Shown: piece by piece, positions 43,891 through 53,191 of the stretch
Layout of the letters: each line of letters starts with the position of its first letter
Numbering within the stretch: position 1 is the stretch's first letter
Origin: Paenibacillus fonticola DSM 21315
Lineage (GTDB): Bacteria > Bacillota > Bacilli > Paenibacillales > Paenibacillaceae
DNA length: 64,000 nucleotides
Direction: 5' to 3'
Assembly: GCF_000381905.1 (NCBI RefSeq)
Contig: NZ_KB907257.1
Span: 1-64,000 of the forward strand
Program-made: the position numbers and the translations under genes
Notes under the pieces: model-generated
Seen by the model: the letters and a program-made list of their open reading frames with translations, nothing else
Databases searched by the model: none
Told to the model about the DNA's origin: nothing

Positions 43891-44733
43891 TTACTCTTTC
43901 ACCGCGCCTGCTGTAATCCCTGAGGTAAAGTATCTTTGGAATAAGATGAAGATGATCAGCATCGGGATCGCCGCTACAGTCGCCCCGGCCATTTTGTAGG
44001 CAAAGTTCGGATTAAGATCCTGCATTAAAGTTGCGGTGCCGACCATCAGCGTTTTCATCAGTTTCTCTTGGCCTACCACGAGTTGCCACAAATAATCATT
44101 CCAGACTTGAACAAAATTTAAAATAAACAACGCCCCAATACCCGGCTTCACAATAGGAAGCATGATTCTTGTAAATGTCCGCCATTCACTGGCTCCATCA
44201 ATTCTCGCTGCCTCCCTTAAAGCGTTCGGCGTAGTATCAAAAAATCCCTTTAACAAAAATACCCCGAATGCACCGGCAACGTTAGGCCAGATCATCCCGC
44301 CGTATGCATTGACCATATCAAAATTTTGGACGATACGGAATAGCGGCACGATCATGATCTCCTTCGGAATCATCAAGCTTGAAACGAAAATAATATAAAT
44401 GAGATTGCTGAATTTAAAATTGATTTTCGAGAAAGCGTAAGCCGCCATCGAGCCGATTACAATGACCAAGATCGTCGTCGCGCCCGATACGTAAATACTG
44501 TTGAATGTCCAGCGCAATGCGGGCTGGTTTTGAAATATATCGACATAATTGGAGAATGTGATCGATTTAGGCCACCAGTCCGGCGGCATCTTTACGACAT
44601 CCGAGCTGTTTTTCAGAGAGCTTGTAAACAACCAATATAGCGGAAACAAGTTTAATACAGCGAAGAGGGTAATGATTACGTTGGATACGAAATCGAATTT
44701 CTCCATTTTTTTCTTTCTCTTGGTGACTGACAT
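43891..44733 (-). CDS. CUT1-type sugar ABC permease (MalG-like)
   Basis: A 280-residue permease with six helices and the EAA loop LREAARIDGASEWRTFTRIM followed by LPIVKPGIGALF, the ATPase-contact motif. It pairs with the MalF-like permease encoded 13 bases upstream. As in other CUT1 systems no ATPase gene is present; a shared MsmX/MsmK-type ATPase is likely. Operon context makes sialic acid the probable substrate. Confidence 0.92.
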   Translation of the reverse strand: MSVTKRKKKMEKFDFVSNVIITLFAVLNLFPLYWLFTSSLKNSSDVVKMPPDWWPKSITFSNYVDIFQNQPALRWTFNSIYVSGATTILVIVIGSMAAYAFSKINFKFSNLIYIIFVSSLMIPKEIMIVPLFRIVQNFDMVNAYGGMIWPNVAGAFGVFLLKGFFDTTPNALREAARIDGASEWRTFTRIMLPIVKPGIGALFILNFVQVWNDYLWQLVVGQEKLMKTLMVGTATLMQDLNPNFAYKMAGATVAAIPMLIIFILFQRYFTSGITAGAVKE

Positions 44734-44746
44734 GTAGTTATCCCCC

Positions 44747-45631
44747 TCACTTGTCCTGAAGCATGCTTTTCAATTGAGGTACTGACAGCAGCAGCGTGAT
44801 GACGAACATGATTACTCCAACTGCAGAGGCAACCCCGAGTTGATTATATTTAAAAGCATTGTTGTAAAGGTAATACATCAATGTCACAGAAGCATTGTTC
44901 GGGCCGCCGCCAGTCAGCAACTGAATGACGACAAATATTTTCAGAACAGCAATGATGTTAATGATTGTGATATACACGGTCGTCGGTTTGACGGAAGGAA
45001 TCAATATTTTAAGGATGACCTGCCATCTGCTGGCTCCATCCACTTCTGCCGCTTCAAATAGATCTTTAGGTACGCCGATCATCGCAGCGATATACAGGAT
45101 GATTGCTTGACCGACGTTGGTCGCAAAGGTGACGAAAATAATGACGGGCATAACCGTCTTTGGATTACCGAGAAGATTCACTGCGCCTAGCCCCATATCG
45201 CGGGCAAAATACGAAATCAATCCATTTGCGGGATTGAGCAAAAAGCTCCAAACCATACTCATGACGACCATAGAAACCATGACAGGAATATAGTAGCTTC
45301 CTCTGATGAAAGAGACGTATCTGGCGTTCTTATCAAAGATTGCCGAAGCTACAAATAAAGCAAAACCAACTGTAAGGATGACGATAAATACGACAAATAC
45401 AACGGTGTTCACTAAGGCTTTGAAGAAGACCGGGTCATGAAACAGGGTCAAGTAATTATCGAAGCCGACAAATGTCTCGCTCTGATAATTGATCCGATAC
45501 ATACTCAGCCTGATGCCTTCAAAGATCGGATAGACAAGAAAGAGCAAGAAAACGAGCATCTGAGGTAAAATAAACAAATAACCGGTCATATTCTCTTTGG
45601 CGTAAATATTTCTTCGTAGTTTCATATCCAT
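44747..45631 (-). CDS. CUT1-type sugar ABC permease (MalF-like)
   Basis: A 294-residue polytopic permease. The EAA loop reads LFEAAEVDGASRWQVILKIL with IPSVKPTTVYI, and the N-terminal part has YLFILPQMLVFLLFLVYPIF typical of MalF-type subunits. It forms the membrane channel with the MalG-like subunit. A hairpin in the 85-base gap to the binding-protein gene may lower its expression relative to the binding protein. Confidence 0.92.
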   Translation of the reverse strand: MDMKLRRNIYAKENMTGYLFILPQMLVFLLFLVYPIFEGIRLSMYRINYQSETFVGFDNYLTLFHDPVFFKALVNTVVFVVFIVILTVGFALFVASAIFDKNARYVSFIRGSYYIPVMVSMVVMSMVWSFLLNPANGLISYFARDMGLGAVNLLGNPKTVMPVIIFVTFATNVGQAIILYIAAMIGVPKDLFEAAEVDGASRWQVILKILIPSVKPTTVYITIINIIAVLKIFVVIQLLTGGGPNNASVTLMYYLYNNAFKYNQLGVASAVGVIMFVITLLLSVPQLKSMLQDK

Positions 45632-45648
45632 TTTACCTTTCTAATTAG

Positions 45649-45686
45649 CAGCCTTGAGCCCGGCAATTTCTTGAAGCTCAAGGCTG
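45649..45686 (-). promoter_or_regulatory. Intercistronic hairpin between binding-protein and permease genes
   Basis: CAGCCTTGAGC and GCTCAAGGCTG are perfect 11-base arms with no T run after them on the minus strand. Such hairpins often protect upstream mRNA or partly terminate transcription, giving more binding protein than permease. Confidence 0.65.
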
Positions 45687-45716
45687 TTAATCGTGTAATG
45701 TTGATCGGCCGGCAGA

Positions 45717-47129
45717 CTATTTATTGTAGATAACGGAGCCGGCTTTATTCTGCTCAATCACCTTGTTGCCATTCGTTTGATAGTCTTTCACCATTTGCTC
45801 AGGCGTTTTTTGTCCCAAGTACAGCGCCTGAAGCTCAGGGTAAAGCACTTCTCTCAGTTGGCTGTAGCCTGGAACGTTGCCAGTGAAATTGAATAAATAT
45901 TTAGAATTCGCATCATAAGCCGCGAAGAGCGGGTTTTCTCCTTTTAATTCCTCGGCAACCGAGCTTCTTACAGGAATGCCGTTCTTCGAGGACTTCACCA
46001 ACTCAGGATCCGTAGAGAAGAATTTAACGAAATCCTTGGCTACCTCTATTTTCTTCGCATTGCCGGATTGGAACACGCTGGCGCCAACAACGTACGTAAA
46101 GGACAGCGGGTCTCCGCTTTCGGACGGAATATTAGCCAGACGCACATCGAATTTAGGAGACGTGCCGTTCTCCATGTTCGTCTTCATGTTGCTAAAGAGG
46201 ATCGGATTCGTAAAGCTGATGCCCAGCTGCTGGTTCTGGAACATGGCGTTCGCATCGTTGGAAGATACGGATTCAGCTCCAGGATTCGTATAGCCGCCGT
46301 CATAGAGTTTCTTAAGCCAAGCCGCCGCTTTAGCGCCCTTCTCGTCATCAAGCACGATGTTGCCTTCGTTATTGAAGAACGGGCTGCCGAACGTTCTCAG
46401 GTACGCCAAATTCCAAGTGTCGCCTTGATTATTTACAGCATACAAAGCCATCGGGTAAGCATTAGGATATTTGTCCTTTGGCAGATTGGTTTTCAGAGCG
46501 TCTAAAATTTGTTGATACTCATCCATAGTCCAGGTTTTAATTTCGTTCTCGCTGCCGACAAACTTCTCTAAACCAGCCGCTCTAAACATATCCGCGTTGT
46601 ATACGAGCGTGCCCGGATTATGTTGGAACGGATAGAAGTAAATATCGTCCCCGAACGTTACGGCATCCCAGAAGCTTTGGTCAATGTCCTTCTTGGCTTC
46701 ATCATCGACGATATCTGTTAGAGGCACCATCGCACCGCGGTGAACATAGTCCCCCATTGGAAATACGCTTTCAAAGAACACATCAGGCGGGGTGTTGCTG
46801 CTAAGGTTAACATTGAGAAGCTGGTCGCGCTGATCTCCCGCAATCACTTCCACTTTTACGCTGGCATCGTATTTATCGTATTGAGCTGCAAATTTCTCTG
46901 CCGCATATTTCAAGAAGCTGTCGTAATCAGCGCCTTGCTCCGATGCGTTCAGCACGCCTTTCCACTGCGGCGTCAGCCATGCCGTGATTTCAACTTTTTC
47001 TTTGCCGCCTTTGCCTGCGTTAGATGATGCCGCGCCGTTGCCGGCTTTATTGTTACCGGAGCAGCCCGCCATCAAAGAAACAATTAATAAAAGTGCCGTC
47101 ATCGTTGTAAACAAACGCTTATTGTTCAT
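45717..47129 (-). CDS. Extracellular sugar-binding lipoprotein, probable sialic acid receptor
   Basis: A 470-residue CUT1-type solute-binding protein. The signal peptide ends in lipobox LMAGCSGN; a short Gly/Asn linker follows, then the two-lobed domain with WLTPQWKG, DVFFESVFPMG and WTMDEYQQILDALK. It lies between nanA and the permeases, so capture of N-acetylneuraminate is inferred, as in the pneumococcal SatABC CUT1 system. Length is normal. Confidence 0.92.
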   Translation of the reverse strand: MNNKRLFTTMTALLLIVSLMAGCSGNNKAGNGAASSNAGKGGKEKVEITAWLTPQWKGVLNASEQGADYDSFLKYAAEKFAAQYDKYDASVKVEVIAGDQRDQLLNVNLSSNTPPDVFFESVFPMGDYVHRGAMVPLTDIVDDEAKKDIDQSFWDAVTFGDDIYFYPFQHNPGTLVYNADMFRAAGLEKFVGSENEIKTWTMDEYQQILDALKTNLPKDKYPNAYPMALYAVNNQGDTWNLAYLRTFGSPFFNNEGNIVLDDEKGAKAAAWLKKLYDGGYTNPGAESVSSNDANAMFQNQQLGISFTNPILFSNMKTNMENGTSPKFDVRLANIPSESGDPLSFTYVVGASVFQSGNAKKIEVAKDFVKFFSTDPELVKSSKNGIPVRSSVAEELKGENPLFAAYDANSKYLFNFTGNVPGYSQLREVLYPELQALYLGQKTPEQMVKDYQTNGNKVIEQNKAGSVIYNK

Positions 47130-47180
47130 GTGTAAGCCTCCCTAGTTGTAGGTAAGAAAATATGTGACTGACTGATTGGA

Positions 47181-48095
47181 TTACTTACAATGGTGGTCGA
47201 TGGCCTGGTCGATCAGCTGGATGATTCCATCGATTCGTCCGGCATCTGCTTCGCTAATATTTTCCAGCGGCGCTCTTACTCCGCCAATGTTTACGCCTTT
47301 TCTTCTCAGCACTTCCTTAATGACGGCATACATCGACCCGTCCAAGGAGCAAAGAGCGATAATAATGTCGTTAATATCGCTTTGAATGGCTGTTGCTTCG
47401 GAAAATTTACCGGCCTTCACGAATTCATTCGCCTGCAGGAACAGCTCCGGCATCGAAGCATACGTCCCGCCGATTCCGGCGTCCGCCCCCATCACTCTTC
47501 CGGATACGAATTGCTCGTCTGGTCCGTTAAATACGATGACATTTGCACCGCCGACTCTCTTAAACCGCTCAATATCCATCGTCGGCATCGAGGAGTTTTT
47601 TACGCCGATCACTTTCTTATTTTCCAGCAGCTTGGCAAACAGCGCCGGACTAAGCGTATACCCCGTCGTTTGCGGAATGTTATAAATTATGAAGGGGAGC
47701 GAAGTTGACTCGAGAATATCACTCCAATATTTATATACGGCACTGTCAGGAAGCTTGAAATAAATAGGTGGAATAGCCGATAACGCATCGTATCCTAGTG
47801 CCGCAGCGTGTTTGGCTAGTTCAACGCTGTCTCTAGTAGATGGAGCGCCTACATGGGCAATCAGCGTCATTTTTCCTTTCAGATGATTGGCAGCATAAGT
47901 CAGCACCGCTTTGCGCTCATCCAGATTGTGATAGATGCATTCGCCTGAGCTTCCGCCAACGTATACGCCTTGTACCCCTTTGCTTAACAAGTATTCACAC
48001 AAATCATAAGTACGTTCTTCTGAAATATTCCCTTCGTCATCGTAACAAGCGTAGAAGGCAGGTAAAATACCGTAAAACTTCTCTAAAGATGTCAT
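47181..48095 (-). CDS. nanA: N-acetylneuraminate lyase
   Basis: A 304-residue class I aldolase of the DapA/NanA family. GVYVGGSSGECIYHN holds the substrate carboxylate loop, IIYNIPQTTGYTL the catalytic Tyr and VIGVKNSSMPTMDIERF the Schiff-base Lys. It splits sialic acid into ManNAc and pyruvate. It is the first gene of the nan operon and is preceded by AAGGAGG and two palindromic operators. Confidence 0.93.
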   Translation of the reverse strand: MTSLEKFYGILPAFYACYDDEGNISEERTYDLCEYLLSKGVQGVYVGGSSGECIYHNLDERKAVLTYAANHLKGKMTLIAHVGAPSTRDSVELAKHAAALGYDALSAIPPIYFKLPDSAVYKYWSDILESTSLPFIIYNIPQTTGYTLSPALFAKLLENKKVIGVKNSSMPTMDIERFKRVGGANVIVFNGPDEQFVSGRVMGADAGIGGTYASMPELFLQANEFVKAGKFSEATAIQSDINDIIIALCSLDGSMYAVIKEVLRRKGVNIGGVRAPLENISEADAGRIDGIIQLIDQAIDHHCK

Positions 48096-48153
48096 TCCTA
48101 TTTCCTCCTTGTTGTCAACATGTCTGAGCTGTTCCCTTGTTTGAATTCCGGCC

Positions 48154-48196
48154 GGAAAATATTTTCCCTTTATATTAATATATAGAAAATATTTTC
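48154..48196 (-). promoter_or_regulatory. Paired palindromic operators upstream of nanA
   Basis: GGAAAATATTTTCC (48154-48167) and GAAAATATTTTC (48185-48196) are perfect palindromes with centres 30 bases apart, about three helical turns, and lie 60-100 bases before nanA. A near copy (GAAAATTTTTTCC) is at 48378-48390. They are likely sites for the RpiR-type regulator of the operon. The rest of 48200-48589 shows no gene. Confidence 0.7.
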
Positions 48197-48589
48197 ACCA
48201 AAAGTCATGACAAGGCATTGTTCGATGAACTGACCTCCCCGTTTGATAAAACTTGCTGCTAAATCTGGAAGCCCTTACACGATACTTTGGTTGTAGTATT
48301 TGTACTCGGCTTCTTACATATTCAAAGTAACACGTTATTGAGAGTTTGTAAATTATTTTCTTGATTTTTTTTGTTGTGAAAATTTTTTCCTAAGTGGACA
48401 ACCGGGCTTTCACCTACTCTTCCAATTGCAGCATTCACTCTGGCTGACGCTTCATTGTTTTAAATAGACGGCTTAGATATACTAAATTTGATGTACTTTT
48501 GTGATGCTTACTGTTGAGATGGGTACTTAGTTAGGAAGAAGCAGTGGAAGTTTCCATAGGAATTGGATAAGCGATGGAGGGAGTACAGC

Positions 48590-49297
48590 ATGACATTGAC
48601 AGAAGTAATGAGAAAACTGGAGGAAATGGGCTCTGAACAAACGAAGAAAACCTTGATGCGCCATGGCGCAGAGGAACCTCTGTTTGGGGTCAAAATTGGC
48701 GACTTAAAAAAACTGGTGAAACAGGTTGCCCAAGACCAGGAGCTTGCCCTGGCTTTGTACGACTCTGGAAACTATGACGCCATGTACTTAGCCGGATTAT
48801 CGGTAAATCCAAAAAAAATGACAATAGAGCAGCTGCAGCATTGGGTTCGGCATGCAAACTGGTACTCGCCTGCCGAATACACGGTAGCCGGTGTGGCTGC
48901 AGAAAGTCCCTTCGCTCTCGATTTGGCGCGAGAGTGGATAGCTTCCGAGGAAGAAATGATTGCCACTTGCGGTTGGAGCACTTACGCAAACTATATATCG
49001 ATTACGCCTGACGAGCAGCTCGATTTCGAGGAAATCCGCGAACTTTTACAGCAGATCCAAACGGATATCCATCAGGAGAGAAACCGTGTAAGGTATACGA
49101 TGAACAACTTTGTAATTATCGCTGGAGCTTATGCAGCTCCTTTATATGAGGAAGCTGTGCTAATCGCTCAACAGATTGGGAAAGTACAGGTCGATGTCGG
49201 TCAAACGGCGTGCAAAGTTCCCCTAGCGGCGGAATATATCGCCAAAATACAACAAAGAGGAAAAATTGGCGTAAAGAAAAAGACCTGCATTTGTTAA
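48590..49297 (+). CDS. DNA alkylation repair protein, AlkD-like
   Basis: A 235-residue all-helical HEAT-like-repeat protein of the AlkD family. FGVKIGDLKKLVKQV, YLAGLSVNPKKMT and WSTYANYIS contain family-typical positions. AlkD glycosylases remove N3- and N7-alkylpurines without flipping the base; paralogues without activity exist, and I cannot confirm catalytic residues by eye. ATG 48590, after GGAGGG, is preferred to the upstream TTG 48563. It stands alone; 49298-49572 holds no gene I can support. Confidence 0.85.
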   Translation: MTLTEVMRKLEEMGSEQTKKTLMRHGAEEPLFGVKIGDLKKLVKQVAQDQELALALYDSGNYDAMYLAGLSVNPKKMTIEQLQHWVRHANWYSPAEYTVAGVAAESPFALDLAREWIASEEEMIATCGWSTYANYISITPDEQLDFEEIRELLQQIQTDIHQERNRVRYTMNNFVIIAGAYAAPLYEEAVLIAQQIGKVQVDVGQTACKVPLAAEYIAKIQQRGKIGVKKKTCIC

Positions 49298-49572
49298 TGA
49301 CGAACTTCCAAAAAACTAACTTTACAAAGGCAGATTCACCGTTAATGGGATATATTTGGTGTTGAATACTAAGAAACGGTTTATTGCCTTGCAACCTAAA
49401 TGAAAAATATATTCAACTGAATCCTATTATAGCAAAAAAAAATGCCCCGCCAGCTAAATGCCAGCGCGGCTTCATTACTGATGTTTTCGGATTGCACGGC
49501 GGTACTCGCTACGCAGCCACATCATATCCTGATTACTGGAAGCAGACAAGCGATTTAACTAAAAATAATTAG

Positions 49573-49698
49573 TTAATAAAGAAAGGTTCTTGAGACGATT
49601 ACTAGCAATATGAACAGAACTAAAATCGCTGCAGTTGAAGTAAATAATCCACCGGCACAAGATCCACCGCCATAACCTAATCCACCAACTTCACCCAT
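49573..49698 (-). CDS. YjcZ-family small hydrophobic protein
   Basis: A 41-residue protein: a Gly-rich start (MGEVGGLGYGGGSCAGG), then one transmembrane helix (about 20-38: STAAILVLFILLVIVS). This is the pattern of YjcZ/sporulation-type small proteins of Bacillales. ATG 49698 follows AAAAGGAGG; the longer open frame upstream is not used. Function in the family is poorly known, commonly linked to spores. Confidence 0.78.
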   Translation of the reverse strand: MGEVGGLGYGGGSCAGGLFTSTAAILVLFILLVIVSRTFLY

Positions 49699-49915
49699 GT
49701 GTGTATACCTCCTTTTATTTAGCGTACACACCATCCTATTCAAGTATTTAAAATACAGATTGGACATCTTCCCCTATAATAAAGTCTATTTATTAGATAC
49801 TTGTACTACAAGTTATACCCTTGTCCCCCAGGCTTGGTTGGATTGCAATTTATCCCTCGTGTAGCTAGCAGCCCTAAGTACACGTTAGCCACAGTCAGGA
49901 TATCCTCGCGCATAA

Positions 49916-51250
49916 TTATAAATTCAGCAATATTTTAGCGATCGAAAAATAAATAATCAAACCGGTACCGTCCACGAGTGTCGTAATAAACGGCCCTGAA
50001 ATTACGGCTGGGTCCGCCTTCAATTTGTGAAGAATAAGCGGAAGTATCGCGGCAACAAGCGAAGCCCATATGACGATCATGAGAGCGGTTATGCCAACAA
50101 CGAACCCGACATTCAACTCGACACCAAGCATCCATGCCCGTGCGAAAGCGACCGTTGCAATAGTAACCCCTGTCATGAGCGCAGTCATCAATTCTTTTCT
50201 GATCACGCGGAATATATCCCGAAAATGTACCTCACCAACCGCTAACGCCCGCACTAATGTCGATACGGTCTGCGTACCGGTATTCCCGCCCGTTCCAATT
50301 AATAGCGGAATGAAAAAGGCTAATGAAATAGCGTCCGATAGCGTATCCTCATAATGTCTTAATACAGTACCGGTATACGCTTCCGCAACAAACAATATCA
50401 GAAGCCATATGATTCTTTTGCGGTATAAATGAAATATCGAGGTTTTAAAGTAGACATCTTCCAACGGCTGGCTTCCCCCCAGCATTTGGATATCCTCTGT
50501 CGCTTCCTCCTGTATGACGTCAATCAGGTCGTCTACGGTAATGGCCCCGATCAAGCGATTTTGCATATCCACAACGGGCAGTGCGACCCAGTCATACCGG
50601 GATAACAGGTCCGCCGCCTCCTCCTGCTCCATCAGAGCAGGCACGGAAATTGGCTCGTCTGCGATGTCCCTTAACTGGGTATGCGGCTCGGCCAAAATAA
50701 TTTTTTTTAATGAAACTACCCCCTGCAGTTCCCCCTTCATTCCGGTAACGTAAATATATGCCGTAATCTCTGCTTCACGCCCCACTTTACGGATATGAGC
50801 CAGCGTCGTATCGATCGTCCACGTGCCAGGCGCGGCAATATAATCAATTGTGGCCAAACTTCCGGCCGTTTCCTCTGGAAAGGTCATCAACGTTTGAACT
50901 CTCTCCCGGTAATCCGCAGGCAGCAAATTCAGCAATTTTTCCGCTTGGTAACGATGGATGGCCAGCATCATATCCACGACCACGTCACTTGACATTTCGT
51001 TCAGTACCCGGGCAGTCAAATCTACCTCCAGATGATCCAAGATCCGGTATAGCAGCAATGGCTCCACAAATTCCAATATTTCCGCAGACAAAGCAGAAGG
51101 AAGCGATTGAATCAGTTTGTTTTGTCCATCATGATTTAATTTTTCCAGACTTTCCGCCAAATCAATCGGCCTGTAAGCTTCGGCAATCGCAATCATCGCC
51201 TGCTTATCCGATGTCATGACCGCATTCTGCAATCGTTTTAAATCAATCAT
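49916..51250 (-). CDS. mgtE: Magnesium transporter MgtE
   Basis: A 444-residue Mg2+ channel. It has the N-terminal MgtE N domain (about 15-120), two CBS domains (about 130-250, with PVVDMQNRLIGAITVDDLID), and five membrane helices (about 280-440) with GTGGNTGTQTVSTLVRALAVGE, the pore motif, and SGPFITTLVDGTGLIIYF. The cytosolic domains sense Mg2+ and close the channel. ATG 51250 follows AAAGGAG. No M-box riboswitch is recognisable upstream. Confidence 0.95.
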   Translation of the reverse strand: MIDLKRLQNAVMTSDKQAMIAIAEAYRPIDLAESLEKLNHDGQNKLIQSLPSALSAEILEFVEPLLLYRILDHLEVDLTARVLNEMSSDVVVDMMLAIHRYQAEKLLNLLPADYRERVQTLMTFPEETAGSLATIDYIAAPGTWTIDTTLAHIRKVGREAEITAYIYVTGMKGELQGVVSLKKIILAEPHTQLRDIADEPISVPALMEQEEAADLLSRYDWVALPVVDMQNRLIGAITVDDLIDVIQEEATEDIQMLGGSQPLEDVYFKTSIFHLYRKRIIWLLILFVAEAYTGTVLRHYEDTLSDAISLAFFIPLLIGTGGNTGTQTVSTLVRALAVGEVHFRDIFRVIRKELMTALMTGVTIATVAFARAWMLGVELNVGFVVGITALMIVIWASLVAAILPLILHKLKADPAVISGPFITTLVDGTGLIIYFSIAKILLNL

Positions 51251-51610
51251 CTATAACGTACTCCTTTGTGAAAATATCCTCTATCCTATGTTTAATCGAA
51301 CAGCCCTCCTCATTCATAAGTTAACACAAATGCCTCGCGCTGGCCGTATCAAATGACTCGCCTTTATCCTGCACGCACTCATCCGTCCCAAACCACTTCA
51401 TCCTATGAAATAAAACCATGAATTTCTTGGTAAATTTCATCTTCAGCTGTTCCTTAACTTACCATTGTAACATGCAGCAGCAATCGTTACGAGGTGGTGG
51501 CGATCAATCGCAATCCGCAATCCGTATAGTATAACCTTTTGTAATTTTCCAAACACTAAAATCATGTCAACAGCCATCATGAAGCAAACTGCTTTTGATT
51601 ATATTGATAC

Positions 51611-51624
51611 TGAAAACGCTAACA
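51611..51624 (+). promoter_or_regulatory. cre-like catabolite control site upstream of mtlA
   Basis: TGAAAACGCTAACA fits the CcpA-binding consensus and lies about 70 bases before the mtlA start. Carbon catabolite repression is expected. The remainder of 51251-51694 shows no gene. Confidence 0.75.
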
Positions 51625-51694
51625 GCTACGATAAATTTAGAAATACAAATACCCAATATCCAATGATCAAAAATGCATATAGGAGGTCAACAAT

Positions 51695-53113
51695 ATGGAT
51701 ACTGCAGAGTCTTCATCTGGTATCAAAGTATTAGTACAGCGTTTCGGGAGATTTTTGAGCGGCATGGTGATGCCGAATATCGGGGCATTTATTGCCTGGG
51801 GTTTAATCACCGCCCTATTCATTCCAACAGGCTGGATCCCGAATGAAAGTCTGGCTTCACTTGTAGGCCCGATGATCACCTACTTACTTCCGCTGCTGAT
51901 CGGCTATACGGGCGGACATATGGTTCACGGTGTAAGGGGCGGTGTAATCGGTGCCGTCGTGACGATGGGTGTCATTGTCGGCTCGGACATCCCGATGTTT
52001 CTCGGAGCGATGCTGGTTGGACCGTTCGGCGCATGGGTGCTGAAAAAATTCGACCAATCGGTGGAAGGCAAAATTCCGGCTGGTTTTGAAATGCTGATCA
52101 ACAACTTCTCCTCCGGTATTATCGGCGGCGGACTCGCCCTGGCAGCCTTCAAAGGGATTGGTCCTGTCGTCCAGACGTTCAGCAACATCCTTGCTTCAGG
52201 CGTTGAATTTTTAATCAACACAGGCCTGCTTCCGCTGGCTAACCTGCTCATTGAGCCGGCAAAAGTATTGTTCCTGAACAATGCGATCAACCACGGTATT
52301 CTTGGACCATTAGCGTTGGAGCAAGTATCCAAAGCTGGACAATCTATCATTTACATGCTGGAATCCAACCCTGGACCAGGTCTTGGCATCCTGCTTGCTT
52401 ACTGGGTATTCGGAAGAGGCATGGTTAAGAACTCTGCACCAGGCGCGGTCATCATTCACTTCTTGGGCGGTATTCATGAAATTTACTTCCCTTACATTCT
52501 CATGAATCCGCGTTTGATCCTTGCAGCTATCGGCGGTGGCATGGCCGGTACGTTTACCTTCTCGATTTTGGGTGCAGGACTTGTAGCGGCTCCTTCCCCT
52601 GGCAGTATCATAGCCTATATGGCCATGACGCCAAAGGGCGGATATCTGGCCATGTTCGCAGGCGTTATCGTTGCAACGGTCGTATCCTTCTTGATCGCAT
52701 CTCTGCTGCTGAAGACAAGTAAGGACAGCGGAGACAATCTGGAAGAAGCACAGGAAAAAATGCAGCAAATGAAATCTGAGTCCAAGGGCACTAACGCTTC
52801 TGCTGCTCCTTCTGCTGATGCGTCCACTAAAACGAAGGCCGAAGTGAAGAAGATCGTGTTCTCCTGTGACGCAGGCATGGGCTCCAGCGCGATGGGGGCA
52901 TCTATTTTAAGAAAGAAAATCAATGCCGCCGGTCTCCCTATCACCGTAACTAATACGGCGATTAACGACATTCCGGATGATGCGGATATCGTCATCACCC
53001 ACAAAACATTGACGGACCGGGCGCGTCAAAAAAATCCTAATGCAGAGCACATTTCCATCGACAACTTCTTAAAAAGTCCTGAATACGACACGCTCGTGGA
53101 AAGATTGAGCTAA
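51695..53113 (+). CDS. mtlA: Mannitol PTS transporter, IICB
   Basis: A 472-residue mannitol-specific enzyme IICB. The membrane IIC domain (about 1-345) starts VQRFGRFLSGMVMPNIGAFI and contains GGIHEIYFPYILMNPR, the conserved GIHE loop. After a charged linker (about 350-380) the IIB domain reads IVFSCDAGMGSSAMGASILR with the phosphorylated cysteine. The IIA part is separate (mtlF). It imports and phosphorylates mannitol to mannitol-1-P. The start follows AGGAGG. Confidence 0.95.
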   Translation: MDTAESSSGIKVLVQRFGRFLSGMVMPNIGAFIAWGLITALFIPTGWIPNESLASLVGPMITYLLPLLIGYTGGHMVHGVRGGVIGAVVTMGVIVGSDIPMFLGAMLVGPFGAWVLKKFDQSVEGKIPAGFEMLINNFSSGIIGGGLALAAFKGIGPVVQTFSNILASGVEFLINTGLLPLANLLIEPAKVLFLNNAINHGILGPLALEQVSKAGQSIIYMLESNPGPGLGILLAYWVFGRGMVKNSAPGAVIIHFLGGIHEIYFPYILMNPRLILAAIGGGMAGTFTFSILGAGLVAAPSPGSIIAYMAMTPKGGYLAMFAGVIVATVVSFLIASLLLKTSKDSGDNLEEAQEKMQQMKSESKGTNASAAPSADASTKTKAEVKKIVFSCDAGMGSSAMGASILRKKINAAGLPITVTNTAINDIPDDADIVITHKTLTDRARQKNPNAEHISIDNFLKSPEYDTLVERLS

Positions 53114-53191
53114 TAATTTCAAGCTTGGCGCTGACAGTTTTCTGTCGGCGTTAAGCTCATTTCTATCATGAAGGAATGATGCCCTATCATA

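Noticed and set aside
49384-49572. 62-codon plus-strand frame after the AlkD-like gene
   Set aside because: No ribosome site, A-rich start and no recognisable domain.
51251-51600. Possible M-box magnesium riboswitch before mgtE
   Set aside because: I looked for the conserved M-box core in the leader on the minus strand and did not find it.
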